A DNA stretch of 64,000 nucleotides from Lysobacteraceae bacterium PS02065 (GCA_029959555.1 JASCPI010000013.1:40265-104264); one strand, 5' to 3'; shown: positions 1 to 8,871, numbered from the stretch's first letter. Notes: generated from the sequence alone by a model not told the origin. Program-made: numbers and translations.

Positions 1-782
1 TCGACGACGCCACGCGGGAACGCGTCGTCGACGGCCTCGGCGAGCGCCTCGTGGTCGCCGATCTCGCGGATCGTCTGCCATGCCGCGGCGAGGTCGCGCC
101 CATCATGGGCGAGCACCGGCGTACGCGTGCCGGCCTGCGGCTGGCGTGCGGGCGCGTCGGCATCGCTGCGGAAATGATCGTAGAAGCGCCAGCGCCGCAT
201 CGTTTCGCGCACGCTGAGCACTTCGGGCGCGCGCTCGGGGTCGGCGATCTGCGTGAACAGGCTTTCGAACGGATCGAGGTGCTGCGCGACCACACGCCAC
301 GAACGACCGTCACGCGCACGCGCCATCGCGGCCTGGCGATCGACGAGCAGATTCGCCTGGCGCAGGAACGGGCCGTTCCAGATGGCCTCGCGCTTGATCT
401 GCGGATCCTGCGCGAACATCGTGCGTCCGGGGTTGCCGGGAATGGGCAATCCGAGGTCGATCGCGTAACCGTATTCGTCGCCGGCGAAGCCGAGCCGCAG
501 CGCGACGGGCGCGTCGCGCACCGTGCCCTGCACGGGCTCCCGTCCTGCTACCACGTCGCGTCCGAACTGTTCGGGCCCGGCCCACAGCGCGGACGTGAAA
601 CCGCCCTCGCGCGCGAGGGCCGCCACGACACCGCCCTGGGCGGTTTCGGCGAGCAGGCGCAGCGCGCGGTAGAGGCTGGACTTGCCGCTGCCGTTGGCGC
701 CCGTGACCACGTTGAGCCGCCCGAGCGGCACGACGAGGTCGCGCAGCGACCGATACCCGGAGACCGCGATCGTCGTGAGCAT
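1..782 (-). CDS. AAA family ATPase (partial, 3' end outside window)
   Basis: The reverse-strand reading frame opens with ATG at 782 (MLTTIAVSGYRSLRDL) and runs off the left edge, so about 260 N-terminal residues are visible. The start resembles RecF/SMC-like AAA15/AAA21 ATPases: a short beta strand, then a Walker A motif GANGSGKSS near residues 26-34. Such proteins bind ATP through an ABC-type head. Their roles range from DNA repair to defence, and the Walker B and signature motifs lie outside the window, so no specific role can be given. It lies 22 bp downstream of radA in the same direction and could be co-transcribed with it. Confidence 0.75.
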   Translation of the reverse strand, partial: MLTTIAVSGYRSLRDLVVPLGRLNVVTGANGSGKSSLYRALRLLAETAQGGVVAALAREGGFTSALWAGPEQFGRDVVAGREPVQGTVRDAPVALRLGFAGDEYGYAIDLGLPIPGNPGRTMFAQDPQIKREAIWNGPFLRQANLLVDRQAAMARARDGRSWRVVAQHLDPFESLFTQIADPERAPEVLSVRETMRRWRFYDHFRSDADAPARQPQAGTRTPVLAHDGRDLAAAWQTIREIGDHEALAEAVDDAFPRGVV

Positions 783-804
783 GGCGTCGCCCCGGTGCGT
801 GGGG

Positions 805-2187
805 TCAGCGCTGGAACGCGGCCGCGAGCGCATCGCCCAGGCGATCGACGCCGACCACCTCGAGCTCACCGATGCGCGGCTTCTTCGGCGCATTGGCCTT
901 CGGCACGATGGCGAGACTGAAGCCGTGCGTCGCGGCCTCGCGCAGGCGCTCCTCGCCGTTCGGCACCGGACGGATCTCGCCCGAAAGGCCGACTTCACCG
1001 AATGCGACGAGCTTGTCCGGCAGCGCGCGGTCGCGGAAGCTCGACTGCACCGCGAACAGCACGGCGAGGTCGGCCGCGGTCTCCTGCACGCGGATGCCGC
1101 CGACCACGTTGAGGAACACGTCCTGGTCGAACACGGCCGCGCCGCCGTGCCGGTGCAGCACCGCGAGCAGCATCGCGAGGCGGTTCTGCTCGAGGCCGAG
1201 CGCGACACGGCGCGGGTTCGGCAGCGCTGACGCATCGACGAGCGCCTGCACTTCGACGAGCAGTGGGCGCGTGCCCTCGCGCGTGACCATGACCGCGCTG
1301 CCCGGCGTCGGCTGCGCGTGCGCGGACAGGAAGATCGCCGACGGGTTCGGCACTTCCTTGAGGCCTTTCTCCGACATCGCGAACACGCCGAGTTCGTTGA
1401 CCGCGCCGAAGCGGTTCTTGAACGCGCGCAGGATGCGGAAGCGGCTGCCGACCTCGCCCTCGAAGTACAGCACCGCGTCGACCATGTGCTCGAGCACGCG
1501 CGGACCCGCGATGCCGCCCTCCTTGGTGACGTGGCCGACCAGGAACACGCTCGTGCCGGTCTGCTTGGCGAAACGCACGAGGCGCGCCGCCGACTCGCGT
1601 ACCTGGCTCACCGAGCCGGGCGCCGCGGTCAGCAGTTCGGTCCAGATGGTCTGGATCGAATCGATGATGAGCACGTCGGGCTTGCCCGCCGACGCCTCGG
1701 CGAGGATGCGTTCGATCGAGGTCTCGGCGAGGCCTTCGAGGCCTTCGAGCGGAAGACCGAGGCGCTGCGCGCGCGCCGCGACCTGGCCGAGGCTCTCCTC
1801 GCCGGTGACGTAGAGGCCGCGCATGCGCTGGCCGATCGTGCCGAGCATCTGCAGCAGCAGCGTCGACTTGCCGATGCCCGGATCGCCACCGATCAGCACG
1901 ACCGAGCCCGCGACGAGGCCGCCGCCGAGCACGCGGTCGAGTTCGCCGATGCCGGTCTCGCTGCGCGCCTCGGCGGTCGCGGCGACGCTGGCGAGGCGCG
2001 TGACCTTCGCGGCATCGACCGCACCGGCGTAGCCCGCGTGGCGCGGTACCGCGGCAGACGCCTTGGCCGGCTCGACGACGATTTCGGTGAGCACGTTCCA
2101 CACGCCGCATTCGGCGCACTGACCTTGCCATTTCGAGTGTTCGGCACCGCATTCGGTGCAGACGTAGGCGGTCTTGGCCTTGGCCAT
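805..2187 (-). CDS. radA: DNA repair protein RadA
   Basis: RadA is a RecA-like, Lon-related ATPase that promotes branch migration of recombination intermediates. The 460-residue product equals the usual family length. It shows an N-terminal zinc finger (Cys10, 13, 24, 27), a Walker A motif GDPGIGKST, the RadA-specific KNRFG motif (KNRFGAVNELG) and a Lon-protease-like C-terminal domain. The start MAKAKTAYVC is chosen because a GAGGGATT ribosome-binding site lies just upstream. A longer in-frame extension to 2304 lacks family similarity and is rejected. The neighbour upstream is alr, 141 bp away. Confidence 0.97.
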   Translation of the reverse strand: MAKAKTAYVCTECGAEHSKWQGQCAECGVWNVLTEIVVEPAKASAAVPRHAGYAGAVDAAKVTRLASVAATAEARSETGIGELDRVLGGGLVAGSVVLIGGDPGIGKSTLLLQMLGTIGQRMRGLYVTGEESLGQVAARAQRLGLPLEGLEGLAETSIERILAEASAGKPDVLIIDSIQTIWTELLTAAPGSVSQVRESAARLVRFAKQTGTSVFLVGHVTKEGGIAGPRVLEHMVDAVLYFEGEVGSRFRILRAFKNRFGAVNELGVFAMSEKGLKEVPNPSAIFLSAHAQPTPGSAVMVTREGTRPLLVEVQALVDASALPNPRRVALGLEQNRLAMLLAVLHRHGGAAVFDQDVFLNVVGGIRVQETAADLAVLFAVQSSFRDRALPDKLVAFGEVGLSGEIRPVPNGEERLREAATHGFSLAIVPKANAPKKPRIGELEVVGVDRLGDALAAAFQR

Positions 2188-2328
2188 GCTGAGAATCCCT
2201 CGAAGGTGTGCGTGGCACGACGATGCCGGACGCGAGGCGCGCACGATCGCGCATCGCCGTCGCATGCGGCGAGACGCGCCGGACATCCCGCGATGCTGCC
2301 GCATCGACGGGCGAGCGGGGAAGCCTCG

Positions 2329-3411
2329 TCAGCGCTCGTCTTCGAGGAAGCGCACGCGCCGCGTCATGCCGCAGGTGAGTTCGTAGCCGATCGTGCCCGC
2401 GTGTGCGGCGACCTCCTCGACCGGCAGGCCCTCGCCCCACAGGACGACGCGGTCGCCGATGCGTGCGTCCGGTACGCCACGCAGGTCGATCGTGATCAGG
2501 TCCATCGAGACGCGGCCGACGATCGGCGCGCGCACGCCACCGACCAGAACGGGCGTGCCGGCCGCGGCGGAGCGCGGATAGCCGTCGCCGTAGCCGATCT
2601 GCGCGACGCCGACCGGCATGTCCTCGGGGCAGGTCCACGCGCCTGCGTAGCCGACCGTCTCGCCGCGCGCGACGCGATTGATCGCGACGAGCTTGGACGA
2701 CAGTGTCATCGCGGGTCGAAAGCCGTCGTCGGCACCGCTGCGACCCTCGACGACCGAGATGCCGTACAGCAGGCCGCCCGGGCGGATCCACTGGCCGCGC
2801 GCCGCGGGCCAGCCGAGCACGGCGGCCGAGTTCGACAGTGCGCGCTCGCCGGGCACGCCGTCGAAGGCCTCCTCGAACACGCGCAGCTGCACCGCGGTCT
2901 GTGGATCGTCGAACGCGTCGGAGTTCGCGAAGTGGGTCATGAGGCCGATCGCGGGATCGACGTTGGGCAGCGCGCGCAGGCGCGCGTACGCGTCGCGCGC
3001 CTGCGACGGCGCGAAGCCGAGGCGGTGCATGCCGCTGTCGAGCTTGAGCCAGACGCGCAGTGGGCGCGTGTCGCGATCGGCGGCGAGCCAGTCGATCTGC
3101 GCATCGTGGTGGATCGCCGAATCGAGGTCGAGGCGATGCATCTCGGCGATGTCGGCAGGCTCGTCGATGCCCGACAGCACGACGATGCGGCGCGTGACGC
3201 CGGCCGCACGCAGGCGCTGGCCGTCGGCGATGCAGGCGACCCCGAACGCATCGGCCTCGCCGAGCGCCCGCGCGACGCGCTCGAGGCCGTGGCCGTAACC
3301 GTCGGCCTTGACCACGGCCATGAGCTTCGCGCCAAGCGCGAGCTCGCGCAGGCGCCGCAGGTTGTGCCGCAACGCGCCGAGATGGATCGTCGCGCTGGTC
3401 GCGCGGCTCAC
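2329..3411 (-). CDS. alr: Alanine racemase
   Basis: This PLP enzyme interconverts L- and D-alanine for peptidoglycan. The 360-residue sequence contains the PLP-lysine motif VVKADGYGHG (Lys35) in the N-terminal barrel. The second catalytic tyrosine region IGYGDGYPR and the motif GRVSMDLITID lie in the C-terminal domain. The start is a GTG whose first bases overlap the dnaB stop codon (GTGA, 3411-3408), implying translational coupling. An upstream dnaB-alr pair is a common arrangement in gammaproteobacteria. No catalytic residue appears to be missing. Confidence 0.96.
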   Translation of the reverse strand: MSRATSATIHLGALRHNLRRLRELALGAKLMAVVKADGYGHGLERVARALGEADAFGVACIADGQRLRAAGVTRRIVVLSGIDEPADIAEMHRLDLDSAIHHDAQIDWLAADRDTRPLRVWLKLDSGMHRLGFAPSQARDAYARLRALPNVDPAIGLMTHFANSDAFDDPQTAVQLRVFEEAFDGVPGERALSNSAAVLGWPAARGQWIRPGGLLYGISVVEGRSGADDGFRPAMTLSSKLVAINRVARGETVGYAGAWTCPEDMPVGVAQIGYGDGYPRSAAAGTPVLVGGVRAPIVGRVSMDLITIDLRGVPDARIGDRVVLWGEGLPVEEVAAHAGTIGYELTCGMTRRVRFLEDER

Positions 3412-4799
3412 TCGAACTGGCCCGAGTACCGATCCGGGGCGAGGTCGGCGAACTTGGTGTACTGGCCCATGAAGGCCAGGCGCACCGAGCCGGTCGGGCC
3501 GCTTCGCTGCTTGCCGATGATGATCTCGGCGACGCCCTTCTCGGGCGAATCCGGGTTGTAGTACTCGTCGCGGTAGATGAACATGATCACGTCGGCGTCC
3601 TGCTCGATCGCGCCCGACTCGCGCAGGTCCGACATCACGGGCTTCTTGTCCGTGCGCTGCTCGAGCGAACGGTTGAGCTGGGAGAGGGCGATCACGGGAA
3701 CGTTGAGCTCCTTGGCGAGGGCCTTCAGTCCACGCGAGATTTCTGAAATTTCGGTGGCGCGATTCTCCTTGTTCCCGGGCACCTGCATGAGCTGCAGGTA
3801 ATCGATCACGATGAGCCCGAGGTCGTGCTCGCGCTTGAGGCGGCGCGAACGCGCACGCAGTTCGCCCGGCGACAGCGCCGGCGTGTCGTCGATGAAGATC
3901 TTGGCCTCGCTGAGCAGCGTGATCGCGTTGGTCACGCGCGGCCACTCCTCCTCGGCCAGCTCGCCCGTGCGCAGGTGCTGCTGGTTGATCATGCCGAGCG
4001 AGGAGATCAGGCGGAACGCGAGCTGCGAGGCCGACATTTCCATCGAGAACACCGCAACGGCCTTCTTCGTGCGCATCGCCGCGTTCTCGGCGATGTTGAG
4101 CGCGAACGAGGTCTTGCCCATGGCCGGGCGCGCCGCGAGGATCACGAGGTCCGACGGCTGCAGGCCCGTGGTGAGGTCGTCGAGGTCGGTGAAGCCGGTC
4201 GGGATGCCGGTGACCTGGCCGCGGTTCTCGTAGCGGTGGTGCAGGATCTGGAACGCGTCCTTGACCGCCGAGCGCATCGACACGAAGCCCTTGCGACCGC
4301 GCGCGCCGGCCTCGGCGATGCGGAACACCTTCTGCTCGGCGGTCTCGAGCAGCTCCTGGCTGCTGCGGCCTTCGGGCTGGAACGCGTCGCCGGCGATCTC
4401 GGTGCCGGTGTCGATGAGCTGCCGCAGCACCGACTTCTCGCGCACGATGTCGGCGTAGGCGACGATGTTCGCGGCACTCGGCGTCGAGTTGGCGAGCTCG
4501 ATCACGTAGTCGATGCCGCCGACCTGCTCGGCGAGGCCTTGCGACTCGAACCACTCGCCGAGCGTGACCGCGTCGCAGGGCTGGTCCTTCTCGCTGAGCT
4601 CGTTGATCGCGCGGAAGATCAGCCGATGGTCGCGGCGGTAGAAGTCCTCCTCGCCGATACGGTCGGCGACGCGCTCCCACGATTCCGGCGCGAGCATGAG
4701 GCCGCCGAGCACGGCCTGTTCGGCCTCGACGGAATGCGGCGGCACGCGCAGCGCCTCGATGCTCGGGGCGGGCTTGCGGTCGGGAAAGGCGGCGGACAT
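3408..4799 (-). CDS. dnaB: Replicative DNA helicase DnaB
   Basis: DnaB is the hexameric helicase that unwinds DNA ahead of the replisome. The 463-residue protein has the N-terminal DnaB domain (PPHSVEAEQAVLGG) and the RecA-like C-terminal domain with Walker A ARPAMGKTS, FSMEMSASQL, and DYLQLM in the Walker B strand. No intein is present. The start MSAAFPDRK is chosen at 4799; upstream in-frame sequence to 5144 lacks family similarity. A GGAAG element lies about 13 bases before the start and a TAGTAT -10-like hexamer at 4831-4836. Its stop overlaps the alr start. Confidence 0.97.
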   Translation of the reverse strand: MSAAFPDRKPAPSIEALRVPPHSVEAEQAVLGGLMLAPESWERVADRIGEEDFYRRDHRLIFRAINELSEKDQPCDAVTLGEWFESQGLAEQVGGIDYVIELANSTPSAANIVAYADIVREKSVLRQLIDTGTEIAGDAFQPEGRSSQELLETAEQKVFRIAEAGARGRKGFVSMRSAVKDAFQILHHRYENRGQVTGIPTGFTDLDDLTTGLQPSDLVILAARPAMGKTSFALNIAENAAMRTKKAVAVFSMEMSASQLAFRLISSLGMINQQHLRTGELAEEEWPRVTNAITLLSEAKIFIDDTPALSPGELRARSRRLKREHDLGLIVIDYLQLMQVPGNKENRATEISEISRGLKALAKELNVPVIALSQLNRSLEQRTDKKPVMSDLRESGAIEQDADVIMFIYRDEYYNPDSPEKGVAEIIIGKQRSGPTGSVRLAFMGQYTKFADLAPDRYSGQFE

Positions 4800-4869
4800 C
4801 GGCGCAGGGGCTTCCGGAGTCGGGAAAGGGATACTAGGACCACGTCTCAGCGGACGCGACGCACAAGCC

Positions 4870-4911
4870 GGTGGACAACCCGGTCCGGAACGCGGGACAA
4901 GCTGTGGATAA
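4870..4911 (-). promoter_or_regulatory. DnaA box(es) upstream of dnaB
   Basis: Reading the minus strand, 4911-4903 is TTATCCACA, a perfect consensus DnaA box. A 7/9 match, TTGTCCACC, lies at 4878-4870 in the same orientation, 33 bp (about three helical turns) away. Both lie upstream of dnaB and about 35-70 bp before a possible -10 hexamer. A role in DnaA control of dnaB is inference. Confidence 0.5.
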
Positions 4912-4933
4912 CCTGTGCGGACGCCGCAACGCA

Positions 4934-4957
4934 AACGGGCGCCTCGCGGCGCCCGTT
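4934..4957 (-). terminator. Hairpin after rplI
   Basis: A perfect 10-bp inverted repeat (AACGGGCGCC / GGCGCCCGTT, loop TCGC) lies 23 bp past the rplI stop. On the minus strand it is followed by only a short run (TTTGC), so it is a weak intrinsic terminator candidate separating rplI from dnaB. Confidence 0.5.
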
Positions 4958-4980
4958 GCGGTGTCGCGCGAAGCCGAGGA

Positions 4981-5433
4981 TCAGGCTTCGGGAACGACCA
5001 CGACCTTGACGGTCGTCTGCACGTCGGCATGCAGGTGAACGCGCACGTCGAACTCGCCGATGTGGCGGATCGGGCCGTCGCCCTGAACGACTTCGCTCTT
5101 GTCGAGCGCGATGCCGGCGGCGGTGAACGCGTCGGCGATGTCACGCGGGCCGACCGAGCCGAACAGCTTGCCTTCGGTGCTCGCGTTGGCCTTGATCGTG
5201 ACCGGCTCGGCGCCGTCGAACTGCGCCTTGCGCGCTTCCGCGCCGGCGAGCTGCTGGTTGGCCTTGGCCTCGTACTCGGCGCGGCGCTTCTCGAACTCGG
5301 CGAGGTTGGCTTCGGTCGCCGGAGCGGCCTTGCCCTGCGGCACGAGGTAGTTGCGGCCGTAGCCCGGCTTGACGTTGACCTTGTCGCCGAGGTTGCCGAG
5401 GTTCTTGACCTTCTGGAGGAGGATCAGTTGCAT
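4981..5433 (-). CDS. rplI: 50S ribosomal protein L9
   Basis: L9 binds 23S rRNA and helps maintain the reading frame. The 150 residues match the family: N-terminal domain [17 protein letters not shown]...[11 protein letters not shown], a long connecting helix rich in Ala/Glu/Lys, and a C-terminal domain with [25 protein letters not shown] ribosome-binding site precedes the ATG. It is the last gene of rpsF-rpsR-rplI; 133 bp separate it from rpsR. Confidence 0.98.
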   Translation of the reverse strand: MQLILLQKVKNLGNLGDKVNVKPGYGRNYLVPQGKAAPATEANLAEFEKRRAEYEAKANQQLAGAEARKAQFDGAEPVTIKANASTEGKLFGSVGPRDIADAFTAAGIALDKSEVVQGDGPIRHIGEFDVRVHLHADVQTTVKVVVVPEA

Positions 5434-5566
5434 GGGTGTCTCCGATTCGTTAGCACGGGCCGACGGCCGGTGCAGCGGGTGGCTGTCCGAATGTCGAACG
5501 TAGGTGGAAAACGCGACCGCTTCGTGACGGTGCCGGCGCGCCGCGGACGGGCGCCGGCCCGGTACG

Positions 5567-5791
5567 TCAGTGGCTGTCGCTGTACGGCAGCAGCGAGAGG
5601 AAGCGCGCGCGCTGCACGGCCACCGTCAGCTGGCGCTGGTAGCGCGCCTTGGTGCCGGTGATGCGGCTCGGCACGATCTTGCCGGTCTCGGTGATGTACT
5701 GGCGCAGCGTGTTGAGATCCTTGTAGTCGATCTCGGTGACGCCCTCGGCGGTGAAGCGGCAGAACTTCTTGCGGCGGAAGAACTTGGACAT
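5567..5791 (-). CDS. rpsR: 30S ribosomal protein S18
   Basis: S18 binds 16S rRNA together with S6 on the platform of the small subunit. The 74-residue sequence is a typical S18, with [17 protein letters not shown] at the N-terminus and the conserved core [17 protein letters not shown] and [15 protein letters not shown]. It follows rpsF by 27 bp in the same operon. No priB lies between rpsF and rpsR, unlike in enterobacteria. Confidence 0.98.
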   Translation of the reverse strand: MSKFFRRKKFCRFTAEGVTEIDYKDLNTLRQYITETGKIVPSRITGTKARYQRQLTVAVQRARFLSLLPYSDSH

Positions 5792-5818
5792 GGTGTGCTC
5801 CGGAATGAGGGGGTCGGA

Positions 5819-6280
5819 TTACTCGGCGGCCGGGGTCGCGGCCGGCGCAGCGCGCTCGCCACGATCACCGCGGTCGCCGCGGTTGCCGCGCTCTTCGAAA
5901 TCATCGCCACCGAAACCGGGGCCACCCTCGTCGTCGCGACGGCGACGGTCACCCTTGTCGTCCTTGTTCTTCATGATCGCCGACATCTCGGTCACGGCGT
6001 CGTCGCGCTTGACGACGAGGTGACGCAGGACGGCGTCGTTGAAACGGAAACCCGAGACCAGCTCGTCGAGGGCCGTCTGGCTCGCTTCGATGTTGAGCAG
6101 GACGTAGTGGGCCTTGGCCAGATGCTGGATCGGGAACGCCAGCTGGCGACGGCCCCAGTCCTCGAGACGGTGGATCTTGCCGCCGTCGGCTTCGACGAGC
6201 GACTTGTAGCGCTCGACCATCGCGGGGACCTGCTCGCTCTGGTCCGGGTGGACCAGGAACACGACTTCATAATGACGCAT
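5819..6280 (-). CDS. rpsF: 30S ribosomal protein S6
   Basis: S6 pairs with S18 on the 30S platform. The start [15 protein letters not shown] at 6280 has a GAGG site nine bases upstream; an ATG five codons earlier would place that site inside the gene. The 153-residue product has the ferredoxin-like S6 domain (about 1-95) followed by a charged, low-complexity tail of Asp/Arg/Gly ([10 protein letters not shown]) ending in an Ala/Pro stretch. Variable acidic tails are normal for S6. It is the first gene of the operon, with a promoter at 6380-6408. Confidence 0.97.
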   Translation of the reverse strand: MRHYEVVFLVHPDQSEQVPAMVERYKSLVEADGGKIHRLEDWGRRQLAFPIQHLAKAHYVLLNIEASQTALDELVSGFRFNDAVLRHLVVKRDDAVTEMSAIMKNKDDKGDRRRRDDEGGPGFGGDDFEERGNRGDRGDRGERAAPAATPAAE

Positions 6281-6349
6281 GATGTTGAACCTCATGGGTG
6301 TCCGCGCGATGCGCGGGGGCAGCCTCCCGCAGCGCGGTGAGGCGAGAAT

Positions 6350-6373
6350 CCCTTTCCCGCAGACGGAAAAGGG
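6350..6373 (-). promoter_or_regulatory. Hairpin at the 5' end of the rpsF leader
   Basis: An inverted repeat of eight pairs with one bulge (arms 6350-6357 and 6365-6373) would form at the very start of the predicted rpsF transcript. The remaining leader, to 6281, is about 70 nt and contains further GC-rich pairing. Many rpsF leaders bind S6:S18 for feedback control, but I could not match the family motif with certainty. Confidence 0.3.
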
Positions 6374-6379
6374 GCGCGG

Positions 6380-6408
6380 ATGATAAGGGATTCAGTCGCT
6401 CGGGACAA
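6380..6408 (-). promoter_or_regulatory. Sigma70 promoter of rpsF-rpsR-rplI
   Basis: On the minus strand TTGTCC (6408-6403) is followed after exactly 17 bases by TATCAT (6385-6380). The predicted transcription start near 6373 leaves a leader of about 92 nt before rpsF. Part of the promoter lies in a 9-bp inverted repeat (6346-6354 with 6385-6393). Confidence 0.6.
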
Positions 6409-6429
6409 GCCACCCCGCCCCGGGACGGC

Positions 6430-7599
6430 TCACAGCGCGTGCTGGGATGCCGGCGGATCGCGCAGCCAGGCTGCCCAGTCGCGTGCGAGCGCCGCGAGGC
6501 CGCCCGGATAGGATGCTTCGAGCAGCGCCGGCGCGTCGACCGGCCGGCACGAGTCGGCACGCTGCGCGGCCAGCAGGCCGCCGAGCGCCTTGCGCCCGTC
6601 CGGTCGCGCCATGAGCACGGCCACGAGCGCGTAGGCGTGCAGGTAGCGCGCCTCGCGGCCCGGCGCGTAGAACGCCTCGCCCTCGCGCGCGAGCAGGTCG
6701 ACCAGGGCCTCGTCGCCGGAGCCCGCGACGACCACAGCAGACTCGCGCAGCGCCACGCGGTCGCGCGTGCCGTCGACCGCGACGCCCATGCCGCGCGTCG
6801 TCGCACGTTCGAACCAGGCCGCGAGACCTTCGTTGATCGCCACCGGCAGCAGGCCGACGCGCTCGTGCAGCAGCGCGTGCGCGATCTCGTGGCGCACGAC
6901 GGTGCGGTTGCCGTGCTCGTCGGGCTGCAGGCGCACGGTGATCGCACGCTCCTTCGACGAATACGCACCCGCCGACGTCGCCAGCGCGGGCTGGCCGATG
7001 CGCTCCGCATAGGCTTCGGCCGACGCGACGAACACGATCTCGAGCGCGAGTCCGGCCTCGGCGTCGACGCCGAGGCCTTCACGCAGCACGCGGTCGACCA
7101 TGAGTGCATCGGCCACCGCGTCCTGCTCGAGACCGGACGGCAGGTTGGTGTCCTCGCCGCGCGCACGCACGCTCACGGGTGGCAGGCCCGCGACCTCGCT
7201 GCGACGGTAGTCCTGCACCGCGCCGGTCGGCGGGCGATCCGAATAATGCGTGATGCCGCGCGCGTCGACCCAGCGGTGTACGGCGACGCGCTGTCCGCGC
7301 ACGGAGGTGCCCGTGCCGGCGAGGCAGCGCGCGGGATCGGGCAACGCGTGGCGCACGAACGCGGCCATGCTCTCGACGTCGTGCGCGGTCACGGGTGGCG
7401 CCTGCGCGGCACCGACCGAGGTCTCGCGCACCGCGGAAGCCGTGGCGCCCGTCGTCGCCGATGCATGCCCCGCGACGTCGGGTGCTGGCGCCCGCTCCGG
7501 CTCGTGCGCGACATCCGGAAGGTCGACGAGGGCGGCCTGCACCCACCATGCGAGCGCGGCGAGCAACGCGACCACGGCGACGATCCCGGCGGACCTCAT
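6430..7599 (-). CDS. DUF4124 / gluzincin-like metallopeptidase fusion
   Basis: A predicted membrane-anchored or exported protein of 389 residues. An N-terminal hydrophobic segment (about 5-24) is followed by a low-complexity linker. A short DUF4124-like module (VHRWVDARGITHYSDRPP, about 108-125) comes next, then a zinc-peptidase core with HEIAH (237-241) and NEGLAAW (about 256-262), the third ligand being Glu257. This HExxH-plus-NEGLA pattern is that of MA-clan (Peptidase_MA-like) enzymes. The substrate is unknown. The start at 7599 overlaps the upstream gene's stop (ATGA). The call rests on motifs only. Confidence 0.75.
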   Translation of the reverse strand: MRSAGIVAVVALLAALAWWVQAALVDLPDVAHEPERAPAPDVAGHASATTGATASAVRETSVGAAQAPPVTAHDVESMAAFVRHALPDPARCLAGTGTSVRGQRVAVHRWVDARGITHYSDRPPTGAVQDYRRSEVAGLPPVSVRARGEDTNLPSGLEQDAVADALMVDRVLREGLGVDAEAGLALEIVFVASAEAYAERIGQPALATSAGAYSSKERAITVRLQPDEHGNRTVVRHEIAHALLHERVGLLPVAINEGLAAWFERATTRGMGVAVDGTRDRVALRESAVVVAGSGDEALVDLLAREGEAFYAPGREARYLHAYALVAVLMARPDGRKALGGLLAAQRADSCRPVDAPALLEASYPGGLAALARDWAAWLRDPPASQHAL

Positions 7600-8069
7600 G
7601 CGCGCGCACGCCTCGGCACATGACGACGCAGCAACGTGACGAGCCACGCGAGGATCGCGAGATTGACCACGATCGCCGCGATACTCAGCGCATCGACGCG
7701 CTCGACGAGCGCCCACACCTCGAACGGCAACAACGACGCGGTCGCGACAACCGTCAGCCATTCGGCCCAACGGCGTCCGCGCCACAGGCCGACGCCCTCG
7801 GTCGCGAACAGGCACGCGTACACGAGCGCGACGGCGCCGAGTTCGCGTACGCGCAGCGGCGGCATCGCGGCGATCGTGTCGAGCAACGCGCGCGCGCCGA
7901 CATGCGCATCGAGCAATGGCGATGCCGCGAGCGCGTGCATCGCATGCGGCAAGGCCTCGCCGCCCGCGACGCTCCACGCGGCGACGCCGAAAGTCGCGAG
8001 CGCGGCACTCTTGGCGAGCTTGAACACGGCGATGGCGCGCAGCAGGCGCGGTTCGGCGACCTCATCCAT
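7596..8069 (-). CDS. Small integral membrane protein (DUF2127-like)
   Basis: A 157-residue protein with about four hydrophobic segments, beginning MDEVAEPRLLRAIAVFKLAKS. The N-terminal pattern LLRAIAVFKLAKSAAL and the overall length resemble DUF2127 membrane proteins, whose function is not known to me. An upstream in-frame Met at 8138 exists but the extension looks noncoding. Its stop overlaps the next gene's ATG, so the two are probably translated together. There is no obvious ribosome-binding site. Confidence 0.6.
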   Translation of the reverse strand: MDEVAEPRLLRAIAVFKLAKSAALATFGVAAWSVAGGEALPHAMHALAASPLLDAHVGARALLDTIAAMPPLRVRELGAVALVYACLFATEGVGLWRGRRWAEWLTVVATASLLPFEVWALVERVDALSIAAIVVNLAILAWLVTLLRRHVPRRARA

Positions 8070-8224
8070 CGCGCGAGCATAGCCGTTCGGCGGCGCGCGA
8101 CGTGTTGCCGCAGTCATGACTTCCGACACGGCGAACACACGCCCTCTTCACAAAAAACCCATGATTTAGCGGGTTTTTCACACGTTCGTGTTTGCCGAGG
8201 GTTCAGCCAGCCACGCACACAATT

Positions 8225-8375
8225 CACCTGCAACGTTTGGTGAGCCTCCCTCCCCTGAGCAACTCCCACGTTTGCGCTGTGCGTGAGCACCGCAGTCAGG
8301 CAGACAACACTCCCCAAGCCACGGACATGGCCAGCGACAAACGATCACGGGTCTGGCATCTGCCAGGCCCGTTTT
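8225..8375 (+). ncRNA. Candidate small RNA ending at an orphan terminator
   Basis: All protein genes for 8 kb upstream are on the other strand, yet a strong intrinsic terminator faces the plus direction at 8348-8375. The preceding ~150 nt contain a TCACC/GGTGA hairpin, a GUGC-GUGA-GCAC tetraloop hairpin and three C-rich tracts (CTCCCTCCCC, ACTCCC, ACTCCCC). Such C-rich, unpaired tracts occur in riboregulators that pair with ribosome-binding sites. The 5' end is a guess from a CACAAT hexamer at 8218-8223 with no good -35. Confidence 0.35.
8348..8375 (+). terminator. Strong intrinsic terminator, plus strand
   Basis: Arms CGGGTCTGGCA (8348-8358) and TGCCAGGCCCG (8361-8371) form an 11-bp stem with one G-U pair, followed directly by TTTTCATTT. 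The orientation fits only plus-strand transcription. Confidence 0.75.
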
Positions 8376-8462
8376 CATTTGGGCGTCCAAAAAACCTTCC
8401 CGATCGGCCACATGCAACATTGTCCACAAGTTGCACATGAGGTGCCGACGGATACGCCACGA

Positions 8463-8496
8463 CGCAGAAGGCCCGCCTGTCGGCGGGCCTTCTGCG
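8463..8496 (-). terminator. Hairpin downstream of ssrA
   Basis: A perfect 15-bp stem (8463-8477 with 8482-8496, loop TGTC) lies 10 bp past the tmRNA 3' end. It lacks a T-run on either strand but its position and strength suggest ssrA termination or 3' processing. Confidence 0.55.
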
Positions 8497-8505
8497 TATC
8501 GCGGT

Positions 8506-8861
<356 letters not shown>

Positions 8862-8871
8862 GGGGAGGACG

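Noticed and set aside
8152..8178. A/T-armed hairpin AAAAAACCC/GGGTTTTT as a terminator
   Set aside because: Only three G-C pairs and a 10-nt loop. It could end either strand weakly, so it was noted inside the intergenic entry rather than listed separately.
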